From assembly GCF_003425685.1 (NCBI RefSeq), contig NZ_QJKM01000012.1:183128-247127 (forward strand): a stretch of DNA of 64,000 bases, written 5' to 3'. Under the pieces are notes generated by a model. It saw only the letters and a list, made by a program, of their open reading frames with translations. It did not search any database and had not been told where the DNA came from. How positions within the stretch are numbered: the first letter of the stretch is position 1; every line of letters begins with the position of its first letter. Shown here piece by piece: positions 26,486-35,150 of the stretch. Source of the DNA: Rhizobium terrae. Lineage in GTDB: Bacteria > Pseudomonadota > Alphaproteobacteria > Rhizobiales > Rhizobiaceae. Made by a program: the position numbers and the translations under genes.

Positions 26486-28770
26486 GTTGCTGCGCGCCCG
26501 GGGCCGACGGTTCGTTCGATCACCCCCTACCCTCTTCGGAGGAACTGATGCTCTCGAGCCGGATTGTCGGCCCGGGACTTCGGCAAACGGATCTCAGCGT
26601 GCCGCAGGTTCACTGCGGCACCTGCATCACCACCATCGAAAAAGCGCTGAAGACGTTGCCCTTCGTCGATCGCGCCAGGGTCAATCTCTCCACGAAGCGC
26701 GTATCGATCGTCTGGAAGGAAAGGACGGGCACTGATCCTGCCGATCCCGCCGCCTTGGCGAAAGCGATCGTCAATGCAACGGGTTACGATGCGCACTTGT
26801 TCGTGAACGCCGAGGACATGGGTGAGAACCTGCAGCGGGAACTGATCCGGGCCGTCGCGCTTTGCGGCTTCGCCGCAGCCAATATCATGCTGCTCTCGGT
26901 TTCGGTATGGTCCGGGGCGGAGGCTGCCACCCGTGATCTCTTTCACTGGATCTCCGCGCTGATTGCAGCCCCCGCGCTGATCTATGGCGGCCGGTTCTTC
27001 TATCAGTCCGCATGGCACGCGCTTCGCCGCGGCCGTACCAACATGGACGTACCGATCGCACTCGCCATCACGCTTTCTTACGGGGTCTCGCTCTGGGAGA
27101 CGATGCATCACGGGGAGCACGCCTGGTTTGACGCGACGGTCTCGCTGCTCTTCTTCCTGCTGATCGGCCGCACCCTGGACCACATCATGCGGGATCGCGC
27201 ACGATCGGCGATTACCGGACTGGCCCGGCTTTCACCGCGCGGGGCAATGGTGATCGGCGAAGACGGCTCGCACGAATACCGCGCCGTGGAAGACATCCTG
27301 CCGGGCAACCAGGTGGCGATCGCTATGGGTGAGCGCGTACCGGTCGACGGGATCGTCGAAAGCGGTGCAAGCGACATCGATGTGTCCATCGTCAACGGGG
27401 AAAGCGCGCCGAGATCGGTCAAGGCCGGCGATGCAGTTCAGGCAGGCACCGTGAGCCTAACCGGCTCCCTGATACTGAGGGCGACAGCCGCCGCAAAGGA
27501 TTCCTTCCTCTCCGAGGTCATTTCGCTGATGGAGGCCGCCGAAGGAGGAAGAGCACGTTATCGCCGCATTGCCGACCGCGCCGCTCAATATTATTCGCCT
27601 GCGGTCCATCTTCTGGCTCTGACATCCTTCCTTTACTGGGGCCTTGCGGGCGGGGACTGGAAACGGGCCATGCTGATCGCCATCGCCGTGCTGATCATCA
27701 CCTGCCCCTGCGCGCTTGGCCTTGCGGTTCCGGTCGTGCAGGTGGTTGCCGCCGGGCGACTGTTCAGGAACGGCATCATGGTCAAGGACGGTTCGGCCAT
27801 GGAACGACTGGCCGAGGTCGATACCGTGCTGTTCGACAAGACCGGTACATTGACCCTCGGCAGGCCGACATTGATCGATGTCGGAAAGGCGACGCCGTGC
27901 CATCTTGCCGTTGCGGCCGGTCTTGCGGCCCATTCGCGCCATCCTTTGTCCAAGGCGCTCTACGGCATCGCTTCCGGCCCCATCCCGGTTTTCGACGGGG
28001 TGGAGGAGTTGCCGGGCAAAGGCCTGCAGGGCCGGACCGCAAAGGGCATGTACAGGCTGGGAAACCGGCGTTTTGCCTGTGGCGAAAACAATGACGAGGC
28101 AGCCGATCCCTCCACTCTCGAAGTCGTATTGTCACGCGATGGGCAGGAGCTCGCGACATTCCGGTTCGAGGATCAGATTCGTCCGGGCGCCGGCCTTGCT
28201 GTCGGCAAACTCTCGGCCAAGGGCTTTTCGACCGGCATCCTGTCCGGCGACCGCAGGGGTACGGTTCGCGTTCTCGCGCAGCGTCTCGGCGTCGACCGAT
28301 GGCAGGCGGAGCTTTCGCCACGGGAGAAGGCCGAATTTTGTGAGACGCTTGCGAAGGAAGGCCGCAAGGCGGTGATGGTGGGCGACGGCATCAACGATGC
28401 GCCGGCGCTGGCTGCCGCGCATGTTTCGATTGCGCCGGCGACCGCAGCCGATATCGGCCGGCAGGCCGCCGATTTCGTTTTCATGCACGAGAACCTCGAA
28501 TCGGTGCCGCTGGCGATCGACGTCTCACGACGCGCCGGACGGCTGATCCGCGAGAACTTCGCTCTCGCGATCGGTTACAACATCATTGCCGTGCCGATTG
28601 CACTGGCGGGGCACGCGACACCCCTCATCGCAGCCATTGCGATGTCCACGTCGTCGATCATCGTGGTCGCCAATGCGCTTCGGCTCAATCGGCTCGCAGC
28701 GACGGAGCATCTCGCCACGGCTCCGGCAGGATCTACTCAGATGCCGTCCCGGAAGGCGCATTTCGCATGA
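26482..28770 (+). CDS. ccoI: Copper-transporting P1B-type ATPase for oxidase maturation
   Basis: 762 residues from the ATG at 26482, which overlaps the ccoH stop; an earlier in-frame start at 26398 lies inside ccoH and is rejected. A Cys-rich start (MSCCAPGADG) and an HMA domain with C45-GT-C48 come first. Then eight membrane helices with the metal motif C408-P-C410, the phosphorylated D452 in DKTGT, the HP motif in HSRHPLSKAL and GDGINDAPAL. It exports Cu+ across the inner membrane for CcoN loading rather than detoxification. Its stop overlaps the ccoS start. Confidence 0.95.
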   Translation: MSCCAPGADGSFDHPLPSSEELMLSSRIVGPGLRQTDLSVPQVHCGTCITTIEKALKTLPFVDRARVNLSTKRVSIVWKERTGTDPADPAALAKAIVNATGYDAHLFVNAEDMGENLQRELIRAVALCGFAAANIMLLSVSVWSGAEAATRDLFHWISALIAAPALIYGGRFFYQSAWHALRRGRTNMDVPIALAITLSYGVSLWETMHHGEHAWFDATVSLLFFLLIGRTLDHIMRDRARSAITGLARLSPRGAMVIGEDGSHEYRAVEDILPGNQVAIAMGERVPVDGIVESGASDIDVSIVNGESAPRSVKAGDAVQAGTVSLTGSLILRATAAAKDSFLSEVISLMEAAEGGRARYRRIADRAAQYYSPAVHLLALTSFLYWGLAGGDWKRAMLIAIAVLIITCPCALGLAVPVVQVVAAGRLFRNGIMVKDGSAMERLAEVDTVLFDKTGTLTLGRPTLIDVGKATPCHLAVAAGLAAHSRHPLSKALYGIASGPIPVFDGVEELPGKGLQGRTAKGMYRLGNRRFACGENNDEAADPSTLEVVLSRDGQELATFRFEDQIRPGAGLAVGKLSAKGFSTGILSGDRRGTVRVLAQRLGVDRWQAELSPREKAEFCETLAKEGRKAVMVGDGINDAPALAAAHVSIAPATAADIGRQAADFVFMHENLESVPLAIDVSRRAGRLIRENFALAIGYNIIAVPIALAGHATPLIAAIAMSTSSIIVVANALRLNRLAATEHLATAPAGSTQMPSRKAHFA

Positions 28771-28913
28771 ACATGCTGATCTATCTCATCCCGATCGCAC
28801 TTTTCCTCAGTGGATTGGGCCTTTTTGCCTTCCTGTGGTCCTTGAAGAACGGACAGTACGAAGATCTCGACGGCGCCGCCTGGCGCGCGCTGCAGGAAGA
28901 CCCGCCGGAGTAG
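28767..28913 (+). CDS. ccoS: cbb3 oxidase maturation small protein
   Basis: A 48-residue single-span protein: MNMLIYLIPIALFLSGLGL, a membrane helix, then WSLKNGQYEDLDGAAWRAL and an acidic tail. The GQYxDLxG block is diagnostic for CcoS/FixS, needed for cofactor insertion into CcoN. Starts in the ccoI stop (ATGA) and ends the ccoGHIS operon. Confidence 0.93.
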   Translation: MNMLIYLIPIALFLSGLGLFAFLWSLKNGQYEDLDGAAWRALQEDPPE

Positions 28914-29093
28914 CCGAGCCGCCGGCCTTGGGAATCATCCGGTGTCGGTGATGATCGTCAGATGCATCCGGGGCGCATCTCCTGGCGAGGCCATTGATGC
29001 GGAAAGGCGCGGAATCTCTCCCGCCCCTTAATCCTGCCACGGCGCGCAAGGCGCAATCCGGCACTCAACCGGATTTCGTTGAGCCTAGGTGTT

Positions 29094-31013
29094 TTAGTCC
29101 AAGAGTTCCCGAAGCCGCTTCGCGAGTTCTCGCGCGGTATAAGGTTTCTTGAGCCAGCTTCCCGACTGCGCAAGCTCGCGCCCGGCAATCGCCGGCTCGG
29201 CATACCCCGAGGTGAAAAGCACCTTGATTTCCGGTCGCAGGGTACGCACTTCGACTGCCAGTTCGTCCCCCGTCATCCCGCCGGGCATGACGATATCGGT
29301 AAACAGGAGCGCGATGTCATCATTGCGGGCGAGCTGATTCAGCGCCTCCGCGCCCGTCGATGCTTCCACGACCGTATAGCCGAAACCGGTCAAGCGCGAG
29401 ACGGTGACCCGGCGCACCCTGGCATCATCCTCGACCACGAGAATCTTCTCCGTGCCCGCCGGAATGTCCGGCGCCTTCTGGATGCCCGTACTCTCCGGTT
29501 CGACACCAGAAACGAGCTTGCTGACTGCGGGCAGGAAAATCCTGACGCTCGTGCCCTGTCCGGGCTCGCTGTATATATGAACGTTGCCGCCGGACTGTTT
29601 GGCGAAACCGTAGACCATGCTGAGCCCAAGGCCCGTTCCCGAACCAAGACCCTTGGTGGTGAAGAAAGGCTCGAAGGCCTTCTCCTTGACGTCGGAGGTC
29701 ATGCCTGTTCCGGTATCCGTCACAGAGATCAAGACATAGTCTCCGGTGCGGGCGTGCGGATACATCTGAGCGTAGTCGACATCCAGGCGGACTCGGGAAA
29801 TCTCGATCGTCAGTTTGCCACCGCGCGGCATCGCGTCACGCGCATTGAGAGCGAGGTTCAAAAGCGCGTTCTGCAGCTGGGAGCCATCGACCAGGGCTTC
29901 ATTGGAAGCCCCATTGACGATGGTCCTGAATTCGATCGTCTCACCGAGCGTGCGACGCAGCAGGTCTGAAAATCCGGACACGAGATTTCCGACATCCACC
30001 AGTTTGGGATTGAGCGGCTGGCGGCGTCCAAAAGCCAGCAACTGACCTGTGAGCTTGGCGCCATCCTCGGCGGCATCCTGCGCCTCGCGCAGCAGGATGC
30101 GCAATCTCTCATCCGCAAGCCTGTCCTCGATCATTTCCAGATTACCGCTGATGACGGTCAGGAGATTGTTGAAATCATGCGCGAGGCCGCCGGTGAGCTG
30201 ACCGATCGCTTCCATCTTCTGCGATTGCCTGAGCTCTTCCTCGATCTTGTGACGACTGGTCAGGTCACGGATAAAGCCAGTGAAGATGCGTTTGCCGTCC
30301 GTCACGGCTTCGCCGACTGCAAGCTCCATGGGGAACACCGATCTGTCTTTGCGTTGTCCTGTGACGACACGCCCGTAACCGATGATGCGGCGCTCGCCTG
30401 TGTGCAAGTAGCGGGAGATATAGCTGTCGTGCGCCTCGCGGTCCGGTGACGGCATCAGGATCTTGACGTTTCGTCCGAAGACCTCGTCCTCCGTATAACC
30501 GAACAATCGCTCCGCTGCCGCACTGAAGGATGTGATCGTTCCGGCCTCGTCGATAACCACCATCGCCTCGGGGACGGTGTCCAGGATCGAGCGCAGATGC
30601 GCTTCCCGTTCGGCCAGATTATTCTGCACCCTTTTCATCTCCGTGATGTCATTGTTGGTCTGGATGATGACCGTCGAGCCACCTCCGGACGGGTTGACGG
30701 CCACCCATCGCGTTGCCACGAACACCGCCCGGCCGTTCTTGTGCCGATGAACGACTTCACCTTCCCAGGAATGATGCATCCGGACGTGCCGGCGAATCTC
30801 GCCGATCGGCTGCGGAAACTGCGTTGCAAGGAGCTCGTGAGCCACCTTGCCGACCGCTTCCGCTCTGGTCCAGCCATAGAGCTGCTCGCAACCGCTCGTC
30901 CATCGGCCGATGATTCCATCTTCTCCATGGACAATAAGGTTTGCGTCATTGAGCACATTCGTGACTGCGTCGAGAAGGTGTTCGGTTGCTTCGTTGCGCG
31001 TCGTGCCGTTCAT
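29094..31013 (-). CDS. fixL: Hybrid oxygen-sensing histidine kinase (FixL with receiver domain)
   Basis: 639 residues. PAS domain 1 covers about 15-125. PAS domain 2 (about 137-255) is FixL-like: EAHDSYISRY carries H195 and IIGYGR carries R215. Their spacing of 20 equals that of heme-ligating His200 and Arg220 of Bradyrhizobium FixL, so a heme O2 sensor is likely. The kinase has phospho-acceptor H279 in GGLAHDFNN, an N-box at LNLALNARDA and GxGxG-type blocks DTGTGM and GLGSGTGLGL. A C-terminal receiver holds D573 in LLFTDIVMP. There is no membrane segment. It follows fixK by 23 nt on the same strand. The hybrid form resembles hFixL of R. etli and R. leguminosarum. Phosphate would pass to a partner not in this window. 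Confidence 0.9.
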   Translation of the reverse strand: MNGTTRNEATEHLLDAVTNVLNDANLIVHGEDGIIGRWTSGCEQLYGWTRAEAVGKVAHELLATQFPQPIGEIRRHVRMHHSWEGEVVHRHKNGRAVFVATRWVAVNPSGGGSTVIIQTNNDITEMKRVQNNLAEREAHLRSILDTVPEAMVVIDEAGTITSFSAAAERLFGYTEDEVFGRNVKILMPSPDREAHDSYISRYLHTGERRIIGYGRVVTGQRKDRSVFPMELAVGEAVTDGKRIFTGFIRDLTSRHKIEEELRQSQKMEAIGQLTGGLAHDFNNLLTVISGNLEMIEDRLADERLRILLREAQDAAEDGAKLTGQLLAFGRRQPLNPKLVDVGNLVSGFSDLLRRTLGETIEFRTIVNGASNEALVDGSQLQNALLNLALNARDAMPRGGKLTIEISRVRLDVDYAQMYPHARTGDYVLISVTDTGTGMTSDVKEKAFEPFFTTKGLGSGTGLGLSMVYGFAKQSGGNVHIYSEPGQGTSVRIFLPAVSKLVSGVEPESTGIQKAPDIPAGTEKILVVEDDARVRRVTVSRLTGFGYTVVEASTGAEALNQLARNDDIALLFTDIVMPGGMTGDELAVEVRTLRPEIKVLFTSGYAEPAIAGRELAQSGSWLKKPYTARELAKRLRELLD

Positions 31014-31036
31014 TCCGGTCCCGTGGGTAAAAATCG

Positions 31037-31792
31037 TCAGTGGCGCCGACGATCCCCCTGGACTGCAAGATCACGCCGCGCTTCCTGGTATTCATCGCCG
31101 TCTCCGGCGAGTTGTGCAAGCGCTCCAGGTTTTTCAACCTTGATGAGATGCCGTGCCGCAGGGTTTGCGACGCTTACGACACCCTTGCCGATAAGTTTGG
31201 TGATGGAGCGGGAAACCGTTTCGATCGTCAGCCCCAGATAGTCTGCCATGTCCTGCCTGGTCATCGGCAGTTCGATGACCGCTGCACGGCCACCTTCAGT
31301 CGTCGTCCGCTGCAGATGCTTGTGGAGAAAGGTGCAGAGCCGTTCCTCGGCGCTCTTGCACGACAGCAGCACCATCTGATCCTGGGCCGCGGCCATCTCG
31401 TCGCACACTTTCGAAAACACCTTCGGGCGGAGTTCGTCGGATTCGGCGACGGCACAGTCGAAAGCCTTACGGGTCAGCCTGCGGATTTTTGCCGGAGCGA
31501 TAGCCTCGGCGCTGTAAAGATATCTTTCCTTCAGCGAGACACCGACGATATCGCCGGCATAGAGAAAACCGGTGATCACACGCCGGCCGTCGGAGATGAT
31601 CCGGAAAATCCGGAGCGTGCCTTCCATTACCTCGAAGACATGTTTGGCCTCGTCGCCTTCGAAGAACAGGGGCTGACCGGGCATGAAATGTTCAACCGGC
31701 TGCTTGGTAAAAAGCGCATGCAGGCATTCCGCCTCCTGGAAAGGAGTGGCTTTCGCAATCTGATGGGCATTTGCATAGCTGGTGAGAAACAC
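31037..31792 (-). CDS. fixK: Crp/Fnr-family regulator, FixK type
   Basis: 251 residues. The GTG at 31792 is chosen because GGAGG lies 8 nt upstream and the product has normal FixK length; the longer frame adds a stretch unlike the family. Residues ~30-140 are the cyclic-nucleotide-like fold with PLFFEGDEAKHVFEVMEG and DGRRVITGFLYAGDIVG. The HTH is MTRQDMADYLGLTIETVSRS near residues 195-214. It lacks the N-terminal cysteine cluster of FnrN, so it should not sense O2 itself. It is expected to activate the two FixK boxes at 20616 and 24329. A K-box lies ~87 bp upstream. Confidence 0.9.
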   Translation of the reverse strand: MFLTSYANAHQIAKATPFQEAECLHALFTKQPVEHFMPGQPLFFEGDEAKHVFEVMEGTLRIFRIISDGRRVITGFLYAGDIVGVSLKERYLYSAEAIAPAKIRRLTRKAFDCAVAESDELRPKVFSKVCDEMAAAQDQMVLLSCKSAEERLCTFLHKHLQRTTTEGGRAAVIELPMTRQDMADYLGLTIETVSRSITKLIGKGVVSVANPAARHLIKVEKPGALAQLAGDGDEYQEARRDLAVQGDRRRH

Positions 31793-31878
31793 TGGCCTCG
31801 CCTCCGTTCGTCGATAGAGGCAATTCACCAGTGCGCAGTAACATCCGAATGCCGAGCGTGTGAAAAATGGTGCGATTT

Positions 31879-31894
31879 TGTAACAGTCTGTAAC
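31879..31894 (-). promoter_or_regulatory. K-box (FxkR site) upstream of fixK
   Basis: On the minus strand the sequence reads GTTACA-GACT-GTTACA, an exact match to the GTTACA-N4-GTTACA K-box known for FxkR-dependent fixK promoters in Rhizobium etli. It lies 87 bp before the fixK GTG and in the right direction. It implies control by an FxkR regulator encoded elsewhere, linking hybrid FixL to fixK. Confidence 0.8.
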
Positions 31895-31934
31895 AGCGGC
31901 GACGGCGGGGCTGCAACGAGGAGAAACAAACCCG

Positions 31935-33089
31935 TCAGGCGACGAGATGCCTGTCTTCCGGACGAAGATTGGCCAGCACTCTCGCCTGGATATCGGCCGC
32001 ATCGCCGCCGTTCAGCGGTACAGGCCCTTGTGGCGGCCCATCCTTCGGCGGCCTGGCAACGGCGATCGGCAACAGTTCAAGCTTTTCACAAGCGCCGTCA
32101 TTGACGAGGGTCAAGCGGATCGCGGCGCTGCGCCAGACATCGACGCCCTTCTCGTCATAGGTTGCCGACCGTCGAGTGTGGAACACAAAGTTGCCGAGCC
32201 CGGGAATGATCGCCCTTCCTCGGTGGAAGGAGACGGGCTGCATGACGGGGGCGCCGGTGCCGAGGATCAGGTCCGCGCCATCATCGATCAGGCCGCGGCA
32301 GAGATCAAGCAGCCAGTCAGGCGAGGCCTTCCAGTTTGAGTCCCAGTGATGGCCGTGGATCGCCACCGCCGCCAGATGACCTGCAGCCTTGGCGGCAGTG
32401 ATGCCGGTGATCAATCGCGCCCTGTCCTTTTCATCTGCTGTCCAACGAGCGCCGATTTCGCCACCTATCGCAACCGAGGTGCCGAAGACTTCGAGTTCCG
32501 GGCGCTCTCCGAGGTCATATCCGACTGCTGCACGAGCTGCGGCGCGCTTGTCGTCGCCAAGCGAACCAACGATCCTTTTAAGGGTCTCGAACTCCGCCGA
32601 CGGCACGGTGACCATCCGCCTCATGCGAAGCGGCGCAATGCCGCCTCGGTCGGACGAGGCATAGTTGATGTCCGGCTGCGGACCGAGGTCGACGGAGAAA
32701 ATCGCCAGCGATTTGTCCTGTCCGGGAATGATCACCGGGACGGCGGCTTCATCGATATTTGCGCCGCTCCCGGCAATTTTCAGTCCCGATGCCTCTGCTG
32801 CAATCCGTGTCGAGGCTATGCCAGGCGGGCCGAGGTCGAAGGCATGGTTGTTGGCATGCGTTACGGCGTTGAAGCCGAGCTGCCGCACCGACGCAAGTGC
32901 TTCGGTCGAGGCGAGATGGAGCGTCTTCGTCTTAGTCGGCCAGGCGCCCACTGTCTTCACCGTCGCCTCCAGGTTTCCGAAGGTGACGTCCGCCTTCAGG
33001 AAATTCATGACTTCGCGCTGCTCCTCACCTGAGAGATCGAGCGGGCCGTGGATGAGGATCTGTCCGGTGACGGCGACGGTGAGCGGCAT
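31935..33089 (-). CDS. CapA/PgsA-like metallophosphatase-fold protein
   Basis: 384 residues without a signal peptide. CapA-family landmarks are present: a first strand MPLTVAVTGQILI, FGNLEATV, THANNHAFDLG (metal-binding NNH), AAVAIHGHHWDSN and the late GLGNFVF. The family includes poly-gamma-glutamate capsule proteins and many soluble relatives of unknown role. It starts 15 nt after the CocE/NonD hydrolase gene on the same strand, so it is probably the last gene of the peptide-importer operon. A role in cleaving an imported conjugate is possible but unproven. Confidence 0.75.
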   Translation of the reverse strand: MPLTVAVTGQILIHGPLDLSGEEQREVMNFLKADVTFGNLEATVKTVGAWPTKTKTLHLASTEALASVRQLGFNAVTHANNHAFDLGPPGIASTRIAAEASGLKIAGSGANIDEAAVPVIIPGQDKSLAIFSVDLGPQPDINYASSDRGGIAPLRMRRMVTVPSAEFETLKRIVGSLGDDKRAAARAAVGYDLGERPELEVFGTSVAIGGEIGARWTADEKDRARLITGITAAKAAGHLAAVAIHGHHWDSNWKASPDWLLDLCRGLIDDGADLILGTGAPVMQPVSFHRGRAIIPGLGNFVFHTRRSATYDEKGVDVWRSAAIRLTLVNDGACEKLELLPIAVARPPKDGPPQGPVPLNGGDAADIQARVLANLRPEDRHLVA

Positions 33090-33104
33090 TGTCGGATCCC
33101 GAGG

Positions 33105-35015
33105 TCATTTTCCGAAAGGCTTCAGCGCCACCATCGCCTCCCGGCCGACGATCGGCAAGCGGATGGCCGAAGGCCGTATGGCATCGCAGAACACCGTATT
33201 GCGGGCGACCTGTGTCGCCCGGCCCCGGCCCTCTGGCGCATAGGTGTTCGGGTTGACGTCGTACTTAGGGAAGTTCGACGAGGAAATGTCCAGCCGGATG
33301 CGGTGCCCCCTGGCAAAGAGGTTGGCGGTCGCGAAAGGCTCGATCGTCACCTTCAATACCTCGCCCGCCACGATCGGCTCCGGCTTCTCGAAGGATTTCC
33401 GGTAGCGGCAACGAATGATACCGTCGGTGATATTGAGCGCATAACCGGTCGGATAGTCCTTGCTCGGCGGGTAGACGTCGATGAGCTTTGCCGTGAAATC
33501 GGTGTCCGGAGCATCCGAAGAAACGTACAGCTCAACAGTGATGGGGCCGACAACGGCGATGTCTTCGACCAGAACCTCGGTCTCGAAAGAGAGTACGTCG
33601 GCACGGGCCGAAAGCGGCAGACCGAGGTGTTTCGAACCGTAAAACTGTTCGCCCTCGCGCTGGTCGAAACCGCCGCCTTCGAAGATCGGCTGGCCACTGG
33701 TCAGCGAACCGCCGATGGTCGGCACCGGGTTCTTCGGATCGAAATCGTAGACGAAGGGAGCGGCGTCGGCCTTGGGCTTGTCCGTGGAAAGCGAGCCGTT
33801 CTGGTGGATGTAAAAATTGCGGAATTCGGTGCCCGGCAGCGGCCAGTCCGTGGCCTCGATCCAGCGGCCGCCATGATCCAGCAGGCCTTGAGGAGTGCGG
33901 CTGCCGGAACCACCGCCCATGACGAAGGCGCGTACTGTGGGCTCACCGGAAACACCGTTTTCCTTACCCTTCAACCAACGATCGAACCAGTTGCGGCGGA
34001 AGGCGAGCCAGCTCTCGACGACATTGCCGCCAAGCGGCGCTGTCGGCCCGAAAGAGGTATCCCCGGCGAGTGTTGTATTGCGATTGCCGTGCAGCCACGG
34101 TCCCATGATGAGCTGCAGCGGCCGGCTCTTCTTGCCGGAAAGGCCGCGGTAGTTGTCGAGGGTCGACTTTACGTAGGCGTCGTACCAGCTCGACATCAGC
34201 ACGACAGGCACTTCCGGAAAGGTTTCGTAGAAGCCCTCCATATAGAGCCCGACGCGGCGCCAGCTTTCGTCGAACGTGCCGCTGCGCCATTGTTCCAGCA
34301 GGTAGCTCTCGTATTCCGGCATCCAGCGCACCGGCGAGTTGCCTTCGCTCCAGGGCATGACGTTGAACCAGGCGCGGACGTCCTCGGCCTCGATCGCCGC
34401 GCGGGCCAGTTCATCGCCCTCGCCGATCGCCTGGTTATAGGCCCAGGTCGCCTGCTTCAGTTCGAATGCGCCGCCCTGGCGGATGCCGCATTGGTAGGCG
34501 TTCGAAAACCCGCCCGAATCCATGACCATGCAGGCCAGCCCCGGCGGGTTGAGGCAAGCGAGCGCCGCCTGCGTATGCGCCGCATAGGAAAGGCCCATCG
34601 TGCCGAACCGGCCGTTGGACCAGTCCTGTTCCACCAGCCAGCGGGCGGTATCGTAGCCGTCGGCGGCTTCGGAAATGTATTTGCTGAATTCGCCTTCGGA
34701 ATTGTGGCGGCCGCGGCAATCCTGATAGATCACCACATATCCCGCCCGGACGAAATAGGTTGCCACCTCATGGCGCCTCATCGGCTCCGCCATGCCCACT
34801 TCGATCTCGGAGCGCGAGCGCTCCGCCTTGCCGTAGGGCGTGCGCTCCATGATCGCCGGCAATCTGCCTTCGACCACCTGGCTGTCCTTGGCAGGACGGT
34901 AGACATCTGTCGCGAGCCTTATGCCGTCGCGCATCGTCACTGTCACATCGCGTTCGACGACCACGTCGTCGGTTATCACCTCGAAGCGCGATGGCGTCAG
35001 GGTATCCATGTCCAT
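33105..35015 (-). CDS. CocE/NonD-family serine hydrolase
   Basis: 636 residues from the ATG at 35015 (GAGGAT upstream). Alpha/beta hydrolase core: QDCRGRHNSEGEF around residue 100 and nucleophile S143 in GTMGLSYAAH; a catalytic histidine candidate lies in GPWLHGNRN. The C-terminal third is a jelly-roll typical of X-Pro peptidases and cocaine-esterase-like enzymes (DTDFTAKLIDVYPPSKDY region). No signal peptide, so cytoplasmic. Family members cleave N-acyl, ester or amide bonds of peptides and beta-lactam side chains. The location after a peptide importer suggests it processes what the importer brings in. Confidence 0.85.
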   Translation of the reverse strand: MDMDTLTPSRFEVITDDVVVERDVTVTMRDGIRLATDVYRPAKDSQVVEGRLPAIMERTPYGKAERSRSEIEVGMAEPMRRHEVATYFVRAGYVVIYQDCRGRHNSEGEFSKYISEAADGYDTARWLVEQDWSNGRFGTMGLSYAAHTQAALACLNPPGLACMVMDSGGFSNAYQCGIRQGGAFELKQATWAYNQAIGEGDELARAAIEAEDVRAWFNVMPWSEGNSPVRWMPEYESYLLEQWRSGTFDESWRRVGLYMEGFYETFPEVPVVLMSSWYDAYVKSTLDNYRGLSGKKSRPLQLIMGPWLHGNRNTTLAGDTSFGPTAPLGGNVVESWLAFRRNWFDRWLKGKENGVSGEPTVRAFVMGGGSGSRTPQGLLDHGGRWIEATDWPLPGTEFRNFYIHQNGSLSTDKPKADAAPFVYDFDPKNPVPTIGGSLTSGQPIFEGGGFDQREGEQFYGSKHLGLPLSARADVLSFETEVLVEDIAVVGPITVELYVSSDAPDTDFTAKLIDVYPPSKDYPTGYALNITDGIIRCRYRKSFEKPEPIVAGEVLKVTIEPFATANLFARGHRIRLDISSSNFPKYDVNPNTYAPEGRGRATQVARNTVFCDAIRPSAIRLPIVGREAMVALKPFGK

Positions 35016-35071
35016 ATCCTCGAAAATATTGGGGGAACCAGTTTGATGACAAACCTCCGCCCCGTATTCCA

Positions 35072-35102
35072 CGTCATCCTCGGGCTTGTCCCGAGGATGA
35101 CG
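35072..35102. repeat. Palindromic intergenic repeat
   Basis: A perfect 13-bp inverted repeat (CGTCATCCTCGGG and its complement) around a 5-nt loop. Sequences of this type (CGTCATCCT...AGGATGACG) recur in alphaproteobacterial intergenic regions. It lies between the binding-protein gene and the hydrolase gene within one operon and could stabilise the upstream mRNA. Confidence 0.7.
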
Positions 35103-35150
35103 GCAAAGAGGGTGCCACCTCTGTGGACAGCCCGCCCTCTCCTTTGCAGC

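Noticed and set aside
31793..32002. Longer N-terminus for FixK starting at 32002
   Set aside because: It would overlap the CapA gene, cover the K-box promoter and add non-family residues; GTG 31792 has a proper ribosome site.
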